NCBI GenBank assembly: GCA_010029175.1
Contig: RGNC01000002.1
Span: forward strand, 1 to 37,275
DNA length: 37,275 nt
Direction: 5' to 3'
From: Synechococcaceae bacterium WB8_1B_136
GTDB lineage: Bacteria > Cyanobacteriota > Cyanobacteriia > PCC-6307 > Cyanobiaceae
Part shown: in pieces, positions 10,394-21,091 of the stretch
Layout of the letters: every line of letters begins with the position of its first letter
How positions within the stretch are numbered: the first letter of the stretch is position 1
Position numbers and translations under genes: made by a program
The notes under the pieces: model-generated
Seen by the model: only the letters and a program-made list of their open reading frames with translations
Databases searched by the model: none
Told to the model about the DNA's origin: nothing

Positions 10394-11521
10394 GTGTCCC
10401 CAGGTCGCAACCAACGGCGCGCCAGCACCGATCTGGTGCGGCTCTACCTGCAGGACATCGGGCGGGTTGAGCTGCTCAGCCATGAGGAGGAACTCACCCT
10501 GGCGCGGCTGGTGCAGCGGCGGGAGCTGCTGCTGCGGGAACGGCAGACCCTCGGCCAAGGCTGCTCAGAGCTGGGCCGGCTGATCGAGCTGGAGGACGGG
10601 CGCCAGCGCCTCGCCTCCCAACTGGGCCACTGGCCCACGGTGCAGCAATGGGCCGAACGCTGCAGCACCACGGTGCCCCAGCTGCGCGAGGCCATGCGCC
10701 TCGGCCACATGGCCTGGGCGCAGCGCATCGGTGTGAGCGTGGCCGAACTCAAGCAGGCGCTGCACCACGGCCGCCGCGCCCGCGACCGCATGATCCAGGC
10801 CAACCTGCGGCTGGTGGTGGCCGTGGCCAAGAAATACCAGCAGCGGGGGCTGGAGCTGCTGGACCTGGTGCAGGAGGGCACCCTCGGGCTGGAGCGGGCG
10901 GTGGAGAAGTACGACCCCACCCGCGGTTTTCGCTTCAGCACCTATGCCTACTGGTGGATTCGCCAGGGCATCACCCGCGCCATCGCCACCCAGAGCCGCA
11001 CGATCCGCCTGCCGGTGCATGTCACGGAAAAGCTGAACCGGATCAAGCGAGCCCAGCGCCAGATCGCCAGTGAGCACGGCCGTATCGCCTCAGTGGCGGA
11101 TCTGGCCCAGGAACTTGGCCTCAGTGAAGACGTGGTGCGGCTCACCCTGATGCGGGTGCCCCGCTCAGTGTCGCTCGACACGAAGGTGGGCCGCGAGCAG
11201 GACACGGATCTGGGCGATCTGCTGGAGGACGGCCACGCCACCCCCGAGCAACAGCTCACCCGCGATGAACTCCATGCCGATCTGGAGGCCCTGCTGGAGG
11301 AACTCAGCAGCCGTGAGGCCGAGGTGATTCGCCTGCGCTACGGCCTGGAGGACGACACCCCTCAGACCCTCTCTCAGATCGGAGAGGGTCTGCAGCTCTC
11401 GCGCGAACGGGTGCGCCAGATCGAATCACGGGCCCTGCTCAAGCTGCGCCAACCCCAGCGCCGCTGCCGGGTGCACGACTACCTCCATCAACTGGATGCC
11501 GATCAGCCGCGCGGCTTCTGA
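10394..11521 (+). CDS. RNA polymerase sigma-70 family, group 2-like sigma factor (GTG start)
   Basis: DLVRLYLQDIGRVELLSHEEEL; ANLRLVVAVAKKYQQRGLELLDLVQEGTLGLERAVEKYDPTRGFRFSTYAYWWIRQGITRAI; region 4 LSRERVRQIESRALLKLR. Confidence 0.95.
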   Translation: MSPGRNQRRASTDLVRLYLQDIGRVELLSHEEELTLARLVQRRELLLRERQTLGQGCSELGRLIELEDGRQRLASQLGHWPTVQQWAERCSTTVPQLREAMRLGHMAWAQRIGVSVAELKQALHHGRRARDRMIQANLRLVVAVAKKYQQRGLELLDLVQEGTLGLERAVEKYDPTRGFRFSTYAYWWIRQGITRAIATQSRTIRLPVHVTEKLNRIKRAQRQIASEHGRIASVADLAQELGLSEDVVRLTLMRVPRSVSLDTKVGREQDTDLGDLLEDGHATPEQQLTRDELHADLEALLEELSSREAEVIRLRYGLEDDTPQTLSQIGEGLQLSRERVRQIESRALLKLRQPQRRCRVHDYLHQLDADQPRGF

Positions 11522-11606
11522 CGATCTCCTACATCCGGCTTTGGTGCGCGGCGGCCATCGCTAGAACCGGAGCACTCGCCTGCGCCCCGCCAGCCAGCCT
11601 TCGGCC

Positions 11607-12107
11607 ATGACCTTCTCCTCCAGCGGCCCCAGCGCCCCACCGATCGACATCGGCATCCCCGCAGAGCAGCGCCAGCGCATCGCCGAGGGCCTGGGCCGGC
11701 TGCTGGCCGATTCCTATGTGCTGTACGGCAAGACCCACGGCTTCCACTGGAACGTGACCGGACCGATGTTCAACACGCTCCACCTGATGTTCATGGATCA
11801 GTATTCGGAGCTTTGGACCTCCCTGGACGTGATCGCCGAGCGCATCCGGGCCCTGAGCTGCCCGGCCCCCTTCGGTGGCAGCAGCTTCGCGGCCCTGGCC
11901 TCGATTCCCGAAACCCAGGGGGTGCCTCCAGCCCTGGAGATGGTGAAGGAGCTGGTGATGGGCCATGAGGCGGTGGCCCGCACCGCCCGGCAGGTGTTCG
12001 AGCTGGCCGATGCCACCAACGACCAGCCCACCGCCGACCTGCTCACCCAGCGGTTGCAGGTGCACGAGAAAACCGCCTGGATGCTGAGGAGCTTGCTGGA
12101 GGGCTGA
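11607..12107 (+). CDS. dps: Dps family DNA-protection / ferritin-like protein
   Basis: LLADSYVLYGKTHGFHWNVTGPMFNTLHLMFMDQYSELWTSLDVIAERIRAL. Confidence 0.93.
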   Translation: MTFSSSGPSAPPIDIGIPAEQRQRIAEGLGRLLADSYVLYGKTHGFHWNVTGPMFNTLHLMFMDQYSELWTSLDVIAERIRALSCPAPFGGSSFAALASIPETQGVPPALEMVKELVMGHEAVARTARQVFELADATNDQPTADLLTQRLQVHEKTAWMLRSLLEG

Positions 12108-12237
12108 GTCGGGCACCGGCCTGCGGCGGGCGCCAGCCCGGTGGGCTGGAATCCCGCCTTCGGCTCGGCGCCCGGCTCACCCTCCAGCGGCCGATGGGCG
12201 GGTGGTGGCGCAAGAACCCTCTCCCCACGCCCGCCCG

Positions 12238-12309
12238 CTTTGGGGCTGCTGCAGAGGCGGCTATCGCCCGCCCTGCGGGCGCCGAGCCGCCGAGTCAGCA
12301 GCCCCAAAG
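12238..12309 (+). other. Long structured hairpin (14-bp perfect outer stem plus nested stems); candidate leader, terminator or ncRNA (strand uncertain)
   Basis: ctttggggctgctg / cagcagccccaaag outer stem, inner ggcggc/gccgcc and gcccgc/gcgggc stems, all read directly. Confidence 0.6.
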
Positions 12310-12351
12310 CAAACCCCTCGATGGGGGTCGGTAAATTGAAGGGTCGCCTGA

Positions 12352-13953
<1,602 letters not shown>

Positions 13954-13977
13954 AACGCCAGCCTCAATCGACGGAGA

Positions 13978-15141
13978 TCAGAGCTTCCGCAATGCCTCGG
14001 CCTTGTCCTGGAAGCCACCCAACAGGAGCTGAAGGTAACTCACCTTGCGCAACTTGATGTTGGCCGTCAGCGACATTCCCACTTGAAGCGGCAACACTTG
14101 ACCGCTCTTCAGGTGGAACTGCTGGGAATTGAGGCGCACCGTGGCCGGGAAACGGTAGGTTTGCTTGAGCTGATCAGGCGGCAGAGCATCGGATCCCACG
14201 CTGCTGAGGGTTCCCTGCAGAACGCCGAAATCAGTAGAGGGGAATGAATCGATGGAGATTTCCGCTGGCCGGCCAACGCGCACAAAACCAATATCGGAGC
14301 TGTCGATTTCCACCTTGGCCTGCAAAGCAGAGAACGGCACGATCTTCATTACCGGCTCACTGCCCTGAGCCACAAAGCCAGGACCAGTGGGCTTGAGGTC
14401 AAACACCACTCCGTCCACAGGGGAACGCACATCCTGATATCGGATGTTCACTGACAGCTCTGTGAGCTTACTGCGCAGATCCGCAAGCTCTCCCATGATT
14501 TGCTGAACAGCCTGCTCAAGAATTGCCGTCTGCCGCAGCCTATCTACACGCAACTTCTCGATCTCGCCCTCCACCTCTCTCACTTTATTGCGCTGCTGAA
14601 GATACTGAAGCTCCGCCGAAGCACCTTCCCGCTTCAAGGCTTCCAAGCGATTGAGGATTTCCTTCTCCAGCTGAAGATTGCGACCCAGCACAGCCTCCTC
14701 AGTGTCGTTGAGATTCTGGTAGCGGCGCAACTCCACCTCCTTGAGCCTCAGCTGCTGCTCCTTGGCGGCGATCGACTGACGGATGCTGCCCTGCCGATCG
14801 AGGGTGGTTTCGTTGTCCAACCGCAGTAGCACCTGCCCCCGGGAAACCCGTTGGCCATCTTTGACCAACATCTGTTGGAGCACACCACCCACCGGCATCT
14901 GCACGGTTTTCACATCGCCAACCGGCTCGAGTTTGCCAGGTGCCACCACGACTTCATCCGTCTTGGCCAGGGCAAGCCACGCAATCGCCGCTCCAGTGGT
15001 GCCCACCAAGGTCCAGATGATCGTACGCACCAGAAAGCGAGACTGCTGCAGCCCCATTTCCTCACGATTGGCCTGAAAGCGACGTTCAATCGCATTCTGG
15101 GCTGAACGCATCAAAGCGCCGGGTTTGCTGGAACGGGTCAT
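13978..15141 (-). CDS. HlyD-family membrane fusion protein (type I secretion adaptor)
   Basis: N-terminal TM segment, biotinyl-lipoyl-like region GKLEPVGDVKTVQMPVGGVLQQMLVKDGQRVSRGQVLLRLD, coiled coil, VRSPVDGVVFDL. Confidence 0.92.
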   Translation of the reverse strand: MTRSSKPGALMRSAQNAIERRFQANREEMGLQQSRFLVRTIIWTLVGTTGAAIAWLALAKTDEVVVAPGKLEPVGDVKTVQMPVGGVLQQMLVKDGQRVSRGQVLLRLDNETTLDRQGSIRQSIAAKEQQLRLKEVELRRYQNLNDTEEAVLGRNLQLEKEILNRLEALKREGASAELQYLQQRNKVREVEGEIEKLRVDRLRQTAILEQAVQQIMGELADLRSKLTELSVNIRYQDVRSPVDGVVFDLKPTGPGFVAQGSEPVMKIVPFSALQAKVEIDSSDIGFVRVGRPAEISIDSFPSTDFGVLQGTLSSVGSDALPPDQLKQTYRFPATVRLNSQQFHLKSGQVLPLQVGMSLTANIKLRKVSYLQLLLGGFQDKAEALRKL

Positions 15142-18092
15142 CAGACAGCCTCCTGCTGGCGATAGAGCGCGAAGTAGCGGCCACGCCGCTCAATCAGTTC
15201 ATCGTGGGTGCCAACCTCTGCGATGGCACCGTCGTGCAGCATCACGATCTGATCAGCCCTGCGGATGGTGGACAGGCGATGGGTGATGAAGAACACCGTG
15301 CAATGCTGCAGGTTGTCGAGCAAGTTGTCGCACACCCGTCGTTCGGTGTCGTAATCAAGGGCGCTCGTTGCCTCATCGAGCACCAACAAACGAGGCTTGG
15401 ACAGCAGAGTACGTGCCAGAGCCAAGCGTTGTCGCTGCCCCCCGGAGAGGTTGGCGCCCCTCTCACCCACGTTGGCGCTGTAGCCACCGGGCAGATCCAT
15501 GATGAAATCATGAGCACAGGCGAGACGAGCGGCTTCAACGATGGCGTCGCTGGTGGCGTCGGGATCTGTGAGGGCAATATTTTCGGCCACAGACCCTGTG
15601 AACAAGAGGGGCTCCTGGGGAACGATCCCGATCTGACGCCGCAGGGAGTAAAGCTCGACTTTGTCGATGTCATAGCCATCGACGAACACGCGGCCACTGT
15701 TGGGCGAATAGAGGCGAGAGAGCATTTTGGTTAGCGTGCTCTTGCCACTGCCACTCTGGCCCACCACCCCAACAAACGTTCCCGCCGCGATGGTGAGATT
15801 GATGTGGTTCAGAACCAGGGGCGAATTAGGCGCGAAGGAGAAGCAAAGGTCGTCAAAGCGCACTTCCCCATCAATGGGAGGAAGGGGAATTTTGCCCTTA
15901 TCCGCCTCGTCGGATTCTTCGGGTGTGTCCACCACATCCGCCAAGCGCTCAAACGACACCTTCAACTCCTGGATGTTCTGCCAGATCGAGGAGAGACGCA
16001 GCAACGGCTGGGTGACATAGCCGGAGAGAATGCGGAAGGCAATCAACTGACCCAGACTCATTTCACCCTTCAGCACAAGGGTGGCTCCCACCCAGAGCAC
16101 CAGCAGCTGTGACAGCTTCTGGAGTACCTGGGATGTTTCCGTTAGGGCGGTGCCAGTGATGGTCTTCTCAAAGGCCCTGGCGATGTATTTGCTATAGAGG
16201 CTCTGCCATTTCCACCGGCTGATCATCTCCACGTTCTGGGCTTTCACGGTCTGGATGCCGGTGAGCACCTCCACCAGATGGCTCTGGGTGCGGGCATTTT
16301 CCTGGGCCGTATCGCGATACTGGCGACGGAACAGCGGTGCCCCAACCACCGTCAGGCCGATCTGAATCGGCAGCACACACAGGGCGATCAGCGTGAGCAG
16401 CCAGCTGTAGATCACCATCACCACGATGTAGATCACCGAGAAGGCGGTGTCCAGCAGGGTGGTGAGAGCTTGACCCGTGAGGAAATTGCGGATCTTCTCC
16501 AGCTCGGCGATGCGGGTTCCCAACTCCCCCACCGGACGGCGATCGAAGTAGTTCAGCGGCAGGCGCAACAGATGATCGATCACCTCCGATCCAAGGCGCA
16601 AATCAATGCGGTTGGTGGTTTCCGTAAACAGGAAGGTTCTCAGGGCACCGATCAAGCCTTCCAGCATGGTGACCACCACCAGGGCAATGCCCAGCACCTG
16701 GAGCGTATCCAGACTGCGCTGACTGATCACCTTATCGATGATCACCTGAATCAGCAGAGGATTGGCCAAGCTGAACAGCTGAACCACAAACGAGGCCAGC
16801 AGCACCTGAAACAGGATGCCGCGATAGCGACGCAGGGCCGGCCAGAACCAGCTGAAACCAAAACGCTCTTCAGGACTGCCGCTGCGACGCTCCAACAGCA
16901 GCAGCTCGATGCCATCGGGGAAGACCTCGGGCAAGTCTTCGGGGGGAACCACCACCAGGCCATCCCGCGGCGAAGCCACATGCAGACCGCGGGCATTGGC
17001 GGCCTTCACCAGGGCAAAGCCCTCCTTCCAGGGGATGAGCGCCGGTGTCTGGAGGCGGGTGCCCTGACTGGCCTGGACGCGCACGCCACTCACGTGCAGA
17101 CCCATCATCGCGGCGATGTTGCCGCAGAGCTGGAGATCGGGAGCCTGGCCGCGGCGCAAGGCATCGCGCAGGATCTTCTCAATCGCGTCGCGACGGAAGG
17201 GCAACTGCAATTCCGCCGCCAGCATCTGGAAGCAGGCCAGGGTTTCCTCCAGTGGCCCCTCACCGCGCAGCAGCCGGAACGGCACCTGATCGCGCTGACC
17301 GAGATCCAGGCCCGAGGCCAGGGGTGTGCCGCCTGAGGCACTCACAAGATCGCCCCCGATGGCAATGTCAGCGGAAGCTTGCGTCTGCTCGCCGGGCCGA
17401 GACGGACCTTCAAGCGAGGCCAGCCATTCAGCGCCAACGGCAATCAGACGCGGAGGGAGCGGTGGATTGGCTTGCGGCAAACCGGCAGCGGGATTCAGGC
17501 GCGAGCCGATTGGATGCTGGGGCAGGTTGTGACTGGCAGCCAGCAGCACCAGATCCGCCGGGAGCTGAGCCAGCACCTCGGCCTTGGGTTGAATCAGACG
17601 GGCCGAGGCGCGAGCAGCGCTGAACTGCTCCAGCAGGCTGACCCCCTGGCGAGGGTGTGCAGCGAGCAACACCTCCACCAAGGCCACAAGCTCGGCGCTG
17701 AACAGGTGGCTGGCGCACCACTGGGCAAAGCCGGGCTCCGAGGCCAAGAACCGCACCACCAGCGCATCGGGGATGGCCCATGCCCGCACGATCCCCGAGG
17801 CGCTGGCGTCTTCACAGGGTTTGGCTCGCAGCAAGGAGGCCAGACCCACGAACGCGCCAGAGCCGAGCTTCTCCACCGTGAACAGCCGGCCGTGGTCACG
17901 GCTGAGCAGTCGAACCTGGCCCTCGGACAGCAGCAGCACTTCGCTGGGAATCAGGTCAGGCTGGCTGAGGGACTGACCGGTGGAGAACTGGCGCAGCTGC
18001 GCGCTGGACTCCAGCTCTGCGCGTGCCTGGCCGCTGAGGGAGGCGAAAGCTGGATGGGCCTGCAGCAGGTTGGGAGAAGGGGACAGGGTCAT
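15141..18092 (-). CDS. Type I secretion ABC permease/ATPase with N-terminal cNMP-binding-like domain and a degenerate C39-like domain
   Basis: N-terminal cNMP-fold (SGQARAELESSAQLRQFSTGQSLSQPDLIPSEVLLLSEGQVRLL); ABC motifs GQSGSGKSTLTKML, LSGGQRQRLALARTLLSKPRLLVLDEATSALD. Confidence 0.93.
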   Translation of the reverse strand: MTLSPSPNLLQAHPAFASLSGQARAELESSAQLRQFSTGQSLSQPDLIPSEVLLLSEGQVRLLSRDHGRLFTVEKLGSGAFVGLASLLRAKPCEDASASGIVRAWAIPDALVVRFLASEPGFAQWCASHLFSAELVALVEVLLAAHPRQGVSLLEQFSAARASARLIQPKAEVLAQLPADLVLLAASHNLPQHPIGSRLNPAAGLPQANPPLPPRLIAVGAEWLASLEGPSRPGEQTQASADIAIGGDLVSASGGTPLASGLDLGQRDQVPFRLLRGEGPLEETLACFQMLAAELQLPFRRDAIEKILRDALRRGQAPDLQLCGNIAAMMGLHVSGVRVQASQGTRLQTPALIPWKEGFALVKAANARGLHVASPRDGLVVVPPEDLPEVFPDGIELLLLERRSGSPEERFGFSWFWPALRRYRGILFQVLLASFVVQLFSLANPLLIQVIIDKVISQRSLDTLQVLGIALVVVTMLEGLIGALRTFLFTETTNRIDLRLGSEVIDHLLRLPLNYFDRRPVGELGTRIAELEKIRNFLTGQALTTLLDTAFSVIYIVVMVIYSWLLTLIALCVLPIQIGLTVVGAPLFRRQYRDTAQENARTQSHLVEVLTGIQTVKAQNVEMISRWKWQSLYSKYIARAFEKTITGTALTETSQVLQKLSQLLVLWVGATLVLKGEMSLGQLIAFRILSGYVTQPLLRLSSIWQNIQELKVSFERLADVVDTPEESDEADKGKIPLPPIDGEVRFDDLCFSFAPNSPLVLNHINLTIAAGTFVGVVGQSGSGKSTLTKMLSRLYSPNSGRVFVDGYDIDKVELYSLRRQIGIVPQEPLLFTGSVAENIALTDPDATSDAIVEAARLACAHDFIMDLPGGYSANVGERGANLSGGQRQRLALARTLLSKPRLLVLDEATSALDYDTERRVCDNLLDNLQHCTVFFITHRLSTIRRADQIVMLHDGAIAEVGTHDELIERRGRYFALYRQQEAV

Positions 18093-18907
18093 CGTGGCTG
18101 GGCAGCAGACACCGGGGACAGCAGCAGCGGACGCAGTTGTTGCAGGCGGGCCTCGACGGCCTGCTCGAGCCACTGCTCGAACAACTCCTGGCTCATCTGG
18201 AGCGCCATGGGCTCGTCAAAGCTGGCGGGGGTGAGAGATTCCAGCCGGAACACCAGCCACCACCGCTCAATCTGGAAAGGCTCCTGCACCACTCCCGCCG
18301 GAGCCGTGCGGAGGCGCTCCACCAGCTGGGGATGGGCCTGGGTCAGCGGTACGGGGCCAACGATGCCACGGGTGGCACGTTCGGGACCTTCCGCGTAATT
18401 GGCAGCCAGGTCGGCGAAGTTGGCCTCACCCTCCTGAAGCTGAAGATAGAGCTCGCGGGCCAGGCCCTCATCCTCCAGGCGCAACAGGCTGTACACCACC
18501 CGATCCAGCTGATGCTTGCGCTCCAGGAAGCGGGCTTCGGCCTTGGGCCGGTAGAGCCGCTCGCAATGGCGGTGGATGCGCAGGGGCAACTCCACCTGAA
18601 CGGCGAGGGCCTCGGGGGTGAACAGGTTGGCCACACGGAACCGCTCCAGGGCTTCGCCATCCGGGAGACGCCGCTCCTGGGCGAAACTCACCACGGCCTG
18701 GCGTCGCTCCTCCTCACTGAGGTCTTCTTGGGCCACGGACTCCTGCAGCAGCTGCTGACGGAGGTAGGGCCGCAGCAAACCACACCGGGCCAAGGCTGCC
18801 AGGGCATCCTGCTGAAGATCGAAGCGGGGTGAGGGGGCGAGAGAGCCGTTGGACCATTCACCTTGGGGCGACGGACTGGACAAAACTGGCGCTCTCAACG
18901 GGGCCAT
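18089..18907 (-). CDS. Parvulin/SurA-like peptidylprolyl isomerase, T1SS-associated
   Basis: LYLQLQEGEANFADLAANYAEGPERATRGIVGPVPLTQAHPQLVERLRTAPAGVVQEPFQIERWWLVFRLE parvulin pattern; 4-nt ATGA overlap with the ABC gene. Confidence 0.8.
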   Translation of the reverse strand: MAPLRAPVLSSPSPQGEWSNGSLAPSPRFDLQQDALAALARCGLLRPYLRQQLLQESVAQEDLSEEERRQAVVSFAQERRLPDGEALERFRVANLFTPEALAVQVELPLRIHRHCERLYRPKAEARFLERKHQLDRVVYSLLRLEDEGLARELYLQLQEGEANFADLAANYAEGPERATRGIVGPVPLTQAHPQLVERLRTAPAGVVQEPFQIERWWLVFRLESLTPASFDEPMALQMSQELFEQWLEQAVEARLQQLRPLLLSPVSAAQPR

Positions 18908-18946
18908 GGTGCCATGCCCGGGCGGATCGCCCAATACCTTGATGGG

Positions 18947-19660
18947 ATGACTGAAACGGAAGCCGCACAACCAACTGAAACGAGTGCCGCCGCGCTGATG
19001 GGGGGGCTCCCGGTGGTGGAACGGTTCCACTCTCTGCAGGGAGAGGGAGTCCATGCGGGGCGGAGCGCATTCTTCATCCGGCTCGGCGGTTGCGGAGTGG
19101 GCTGCCAGTGGTGCGACACCAAGCACTCCTGGCCGGAGGCAGCGCACCCCAGGTGCAGCCTGAGCAGTCTGGGCCTGGAGGCGGCCAAGGCGGTGGCAGC
19201 AGGTGCGGCGTTCGTGGTGGTCACCGGGGGCGAGCCACTGCACCATGAGCTGACTGAACTCTGCCGGACGTTGAGACAGCAGATCTGCCGCATCAACGGG
19301 GAGGAGGCGCCGCTCCACCTGGAGACCAGTGGCGTGGATGCGCTCACAGGACGGTTTGACTGGATCACCCTCTCGCCAAAACCACACAAGCCACCAACAG
19401 ATGAGTTACTGGCGGCTTGCGATGAGCTCAAGGTGATCGTGCATGGCCCCCAGGATCTGGACTTCGCGGAACAGATGGCCAGAGCAGCTGCTGACCTGCG
19501 GGGATTAGGCAGAGGCTTCACAAGCCGTGGTGGCCCGACCCTCCTGCTTCAACCTGGCCACAAATGCGAACTGGGGCAACAACTGGCCATCGATCATGTG
19601 AAAGCGAATAGCCGCTGGAGGCTATCCCTGCAGACCCACAAGGTACTGGGTGTTCGCTGA
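18947..19660 (+). CDS. queE: 7-carboxy-7-deazaguanine synthase (radical SAM)
   Basis: VVERFHSLQGEGVHAGRSAFFIRLGGCGVGCQWCDTKHSW; VVTGGEPLHH; LSPKPHKPP. Confidence 0.93.
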   Translation: MTETEAAQPTETSAAALMGGLPVVERFHSLQGEGVHAGRSAFFIRLGGCGVGCQWCDTKHSWPEAAHPRCSLSSLGLEAAKAVAAGAAFVVVTGGEPLHHELTELCRTLRQQICRINGEEAPLHLETSGVDALTGRFDWITLSPKPHKPPTDELLAACDELKVIVHGPQDLDFAEQMARAAADLRGLGRGFTSRGGPTLLLQPGHKCELGQQLAIDHVKANSRWRLSLQTHKVLGVR

Positions 19661-19785
19661 TGGCAACGCAAACGCCCTGCAGATGTTGAGCACGAGAAGT
19701 TCGCGAGCATCACTCATACAAGCACCAACAATTAGGGCTGCCCAATGATTTCACCCCCTTTGCCAGCAACCGTGGGTCGCGTCGG

Positions 19786-20313
19786 TTAGGGCATCAACTG
19801 TGCCGACTGACTCTCGTTCTCTGCCTTCCAAAGCCGCCATCGCACTTCCAGGGGAGCGGGGGCATCCACCACGATCGGGACGCTGACGTTGTAAGGCACC
19901 ACGTAGGGCTTGCCGGCCATGGTGACGAACTTCGACTGGCGTTGATCGCCGGGGCAGGCCATGCGCGTGGAGATCAGCGGGCCCACATGGGTGACGCGGT
20001 AGAGCTCACGCTGGCCTTCCGGCAACCGCTCAGGGCTGATGCGGGCACTGAAGCTATGCAGGTTGCAGTCCACCAGAGCGGTCTGACCCACCAGCAGCTG
20101 CACACGCCAATCGCGCGGGTTGGCGGAGATGTTGGGATCACTGCTGGGACGGAGGACCCCAGGAAGCTGAATCACCCAGCGGCGGTCGCCCGCAACCGGT
20201 TTGGGGTAACCCGTGAGATCCAGGCGGGGAATGGCGCCAGCCCCCAGGGCAGACACCAACACCAGCGTTCCTGCCGCCAACCCTGCACGCAACGCCACAG
20301 CCCCACCAGCCAT
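19786..20313 (-). CDS. eco: Ecotin-like serine protease inhibitor, putatively secreted
   Basis: Signal-like N-terminus; [63 protein letters not shown] align with E. coli ecotin segments. Confidence 0.88.
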   Translation of the reverse strand: MAGGAVALRAGLAAGTLVLVSALGAGAIPRLDLTGYPKPVAGDRRWVIQLPGVLRPSSDPNISANPRDWRVQLLVGQTALVDCNLHSFSARISPERLPEGQRELYRVTHVGPLISTRMACPGDQRQSKFVTMAGKPYVVPYNVSVPIVVDAPAPLEVRWRLWKAENESQSAQLMP

Positions 20314-20371
20314 CTGGTGGCATCTTGGCGGTGAACCCCAGGGGCGTCAGCCATCTGTCAGCCTCCAAGCC

Positions 20372-21091
20372 ATGAGCAGCGCAACGCTTTCCGCTGGCAC
20401 AGCCGAGCAACCGCCCGGGCAGCAACGGCTCTCCATCGCCCTGCTCTCCGGCGGGCTGGATTCCGCCACCGCCGCCGCCCTCGCCATCGAGGCGGGTGAC
20501 CGGGTGATCGGCCTCTCCTTCGACTACGGCCAGCGCCACCGCCGCGAGCTCCAGGCGGCCGCAGCACTGGCCGAGGACCTCAACCTGGCTGAGCACCACA
20601 CCATCGCCGTGAACCTGGCGGCCTGGGGTGGATCAGCCCTCACCGATGCCGCCATCGCCGTGCCCACCGCTGGCGTGGAGGCCGGAGTGATCCCCAGCAC
20701 CTACGTGCCGGGCCGCAACACCGTGTTCATCGCCCTGGGCCTGAGCCTGGCGGAAGCCCGCGGCGCCAGCCGACTGGTGCTGGGGGTGAATGCCATCGAC
20801 TACTCCGGCTACCCGGACTGCCGCCCCGACTACCTGGCCGCTTATCAGACCCTGGCGGATCTGGCCACCAAGGCCGGCCGCGAGGGCCACGGCGCCAAGC
20901 TCTGGGCGCCCCTGGTGACCTGGAGCAAGACCCGTATCGTGCAGGAGGCCCTGCGGCTGGGTGTGCCGATCGCCAACACCTGGAGCTGCTACAGCGGCGG
21001 CGAACGGCCCTGCGGCCGCTGCGACAGCTGCCGCATCCGCGATGCCGCCCTGATCGAGGCGGGGCGCCCCGACCTGGCCAGCCGCCCGTGA
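20372..21091 (+). CDS. queC: 7-cyano-7-deazaguanine synthase
   Basis: [38 protein letters not shown]; Cys cluster [15 protein letters not shown]. Confidence 0.95.
   Translation: MSSATLSAGTAEQPPGQQRLSIALLSGGLDSATAAALAIEAGDRVIGLSFDYGQRHRRELQAAAALAEDLNLAEHHTIAVNLAAWGGSALTDAAIAVPTAGVEAGVIPSTYVPGRNTVFIALGLSLAEARGASRLVLGVNAIDYSGYPDCRPDYLAAYQTLADLATKAGREGHGAKLWAPLVTWSKTRIVQEALRLGVPIANTWSCYSGGERPCGRCDSCRIRDAALIEAGRPDLASRP

Noticed and set aside
12238-12309. 6S RNA, SRP RNA or tmRNA in the dps-pyrG gap
   Set aside because: Looked for characteristic conserved segments of these RNAs and found none; retained only as an unnamed structured element
16278-17336. 352-aa plus-strand ORF opposite the ABC exporter
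   Set aside because: Gln/His-rich antisense translation; the minus strand encodes clear ABC motifs
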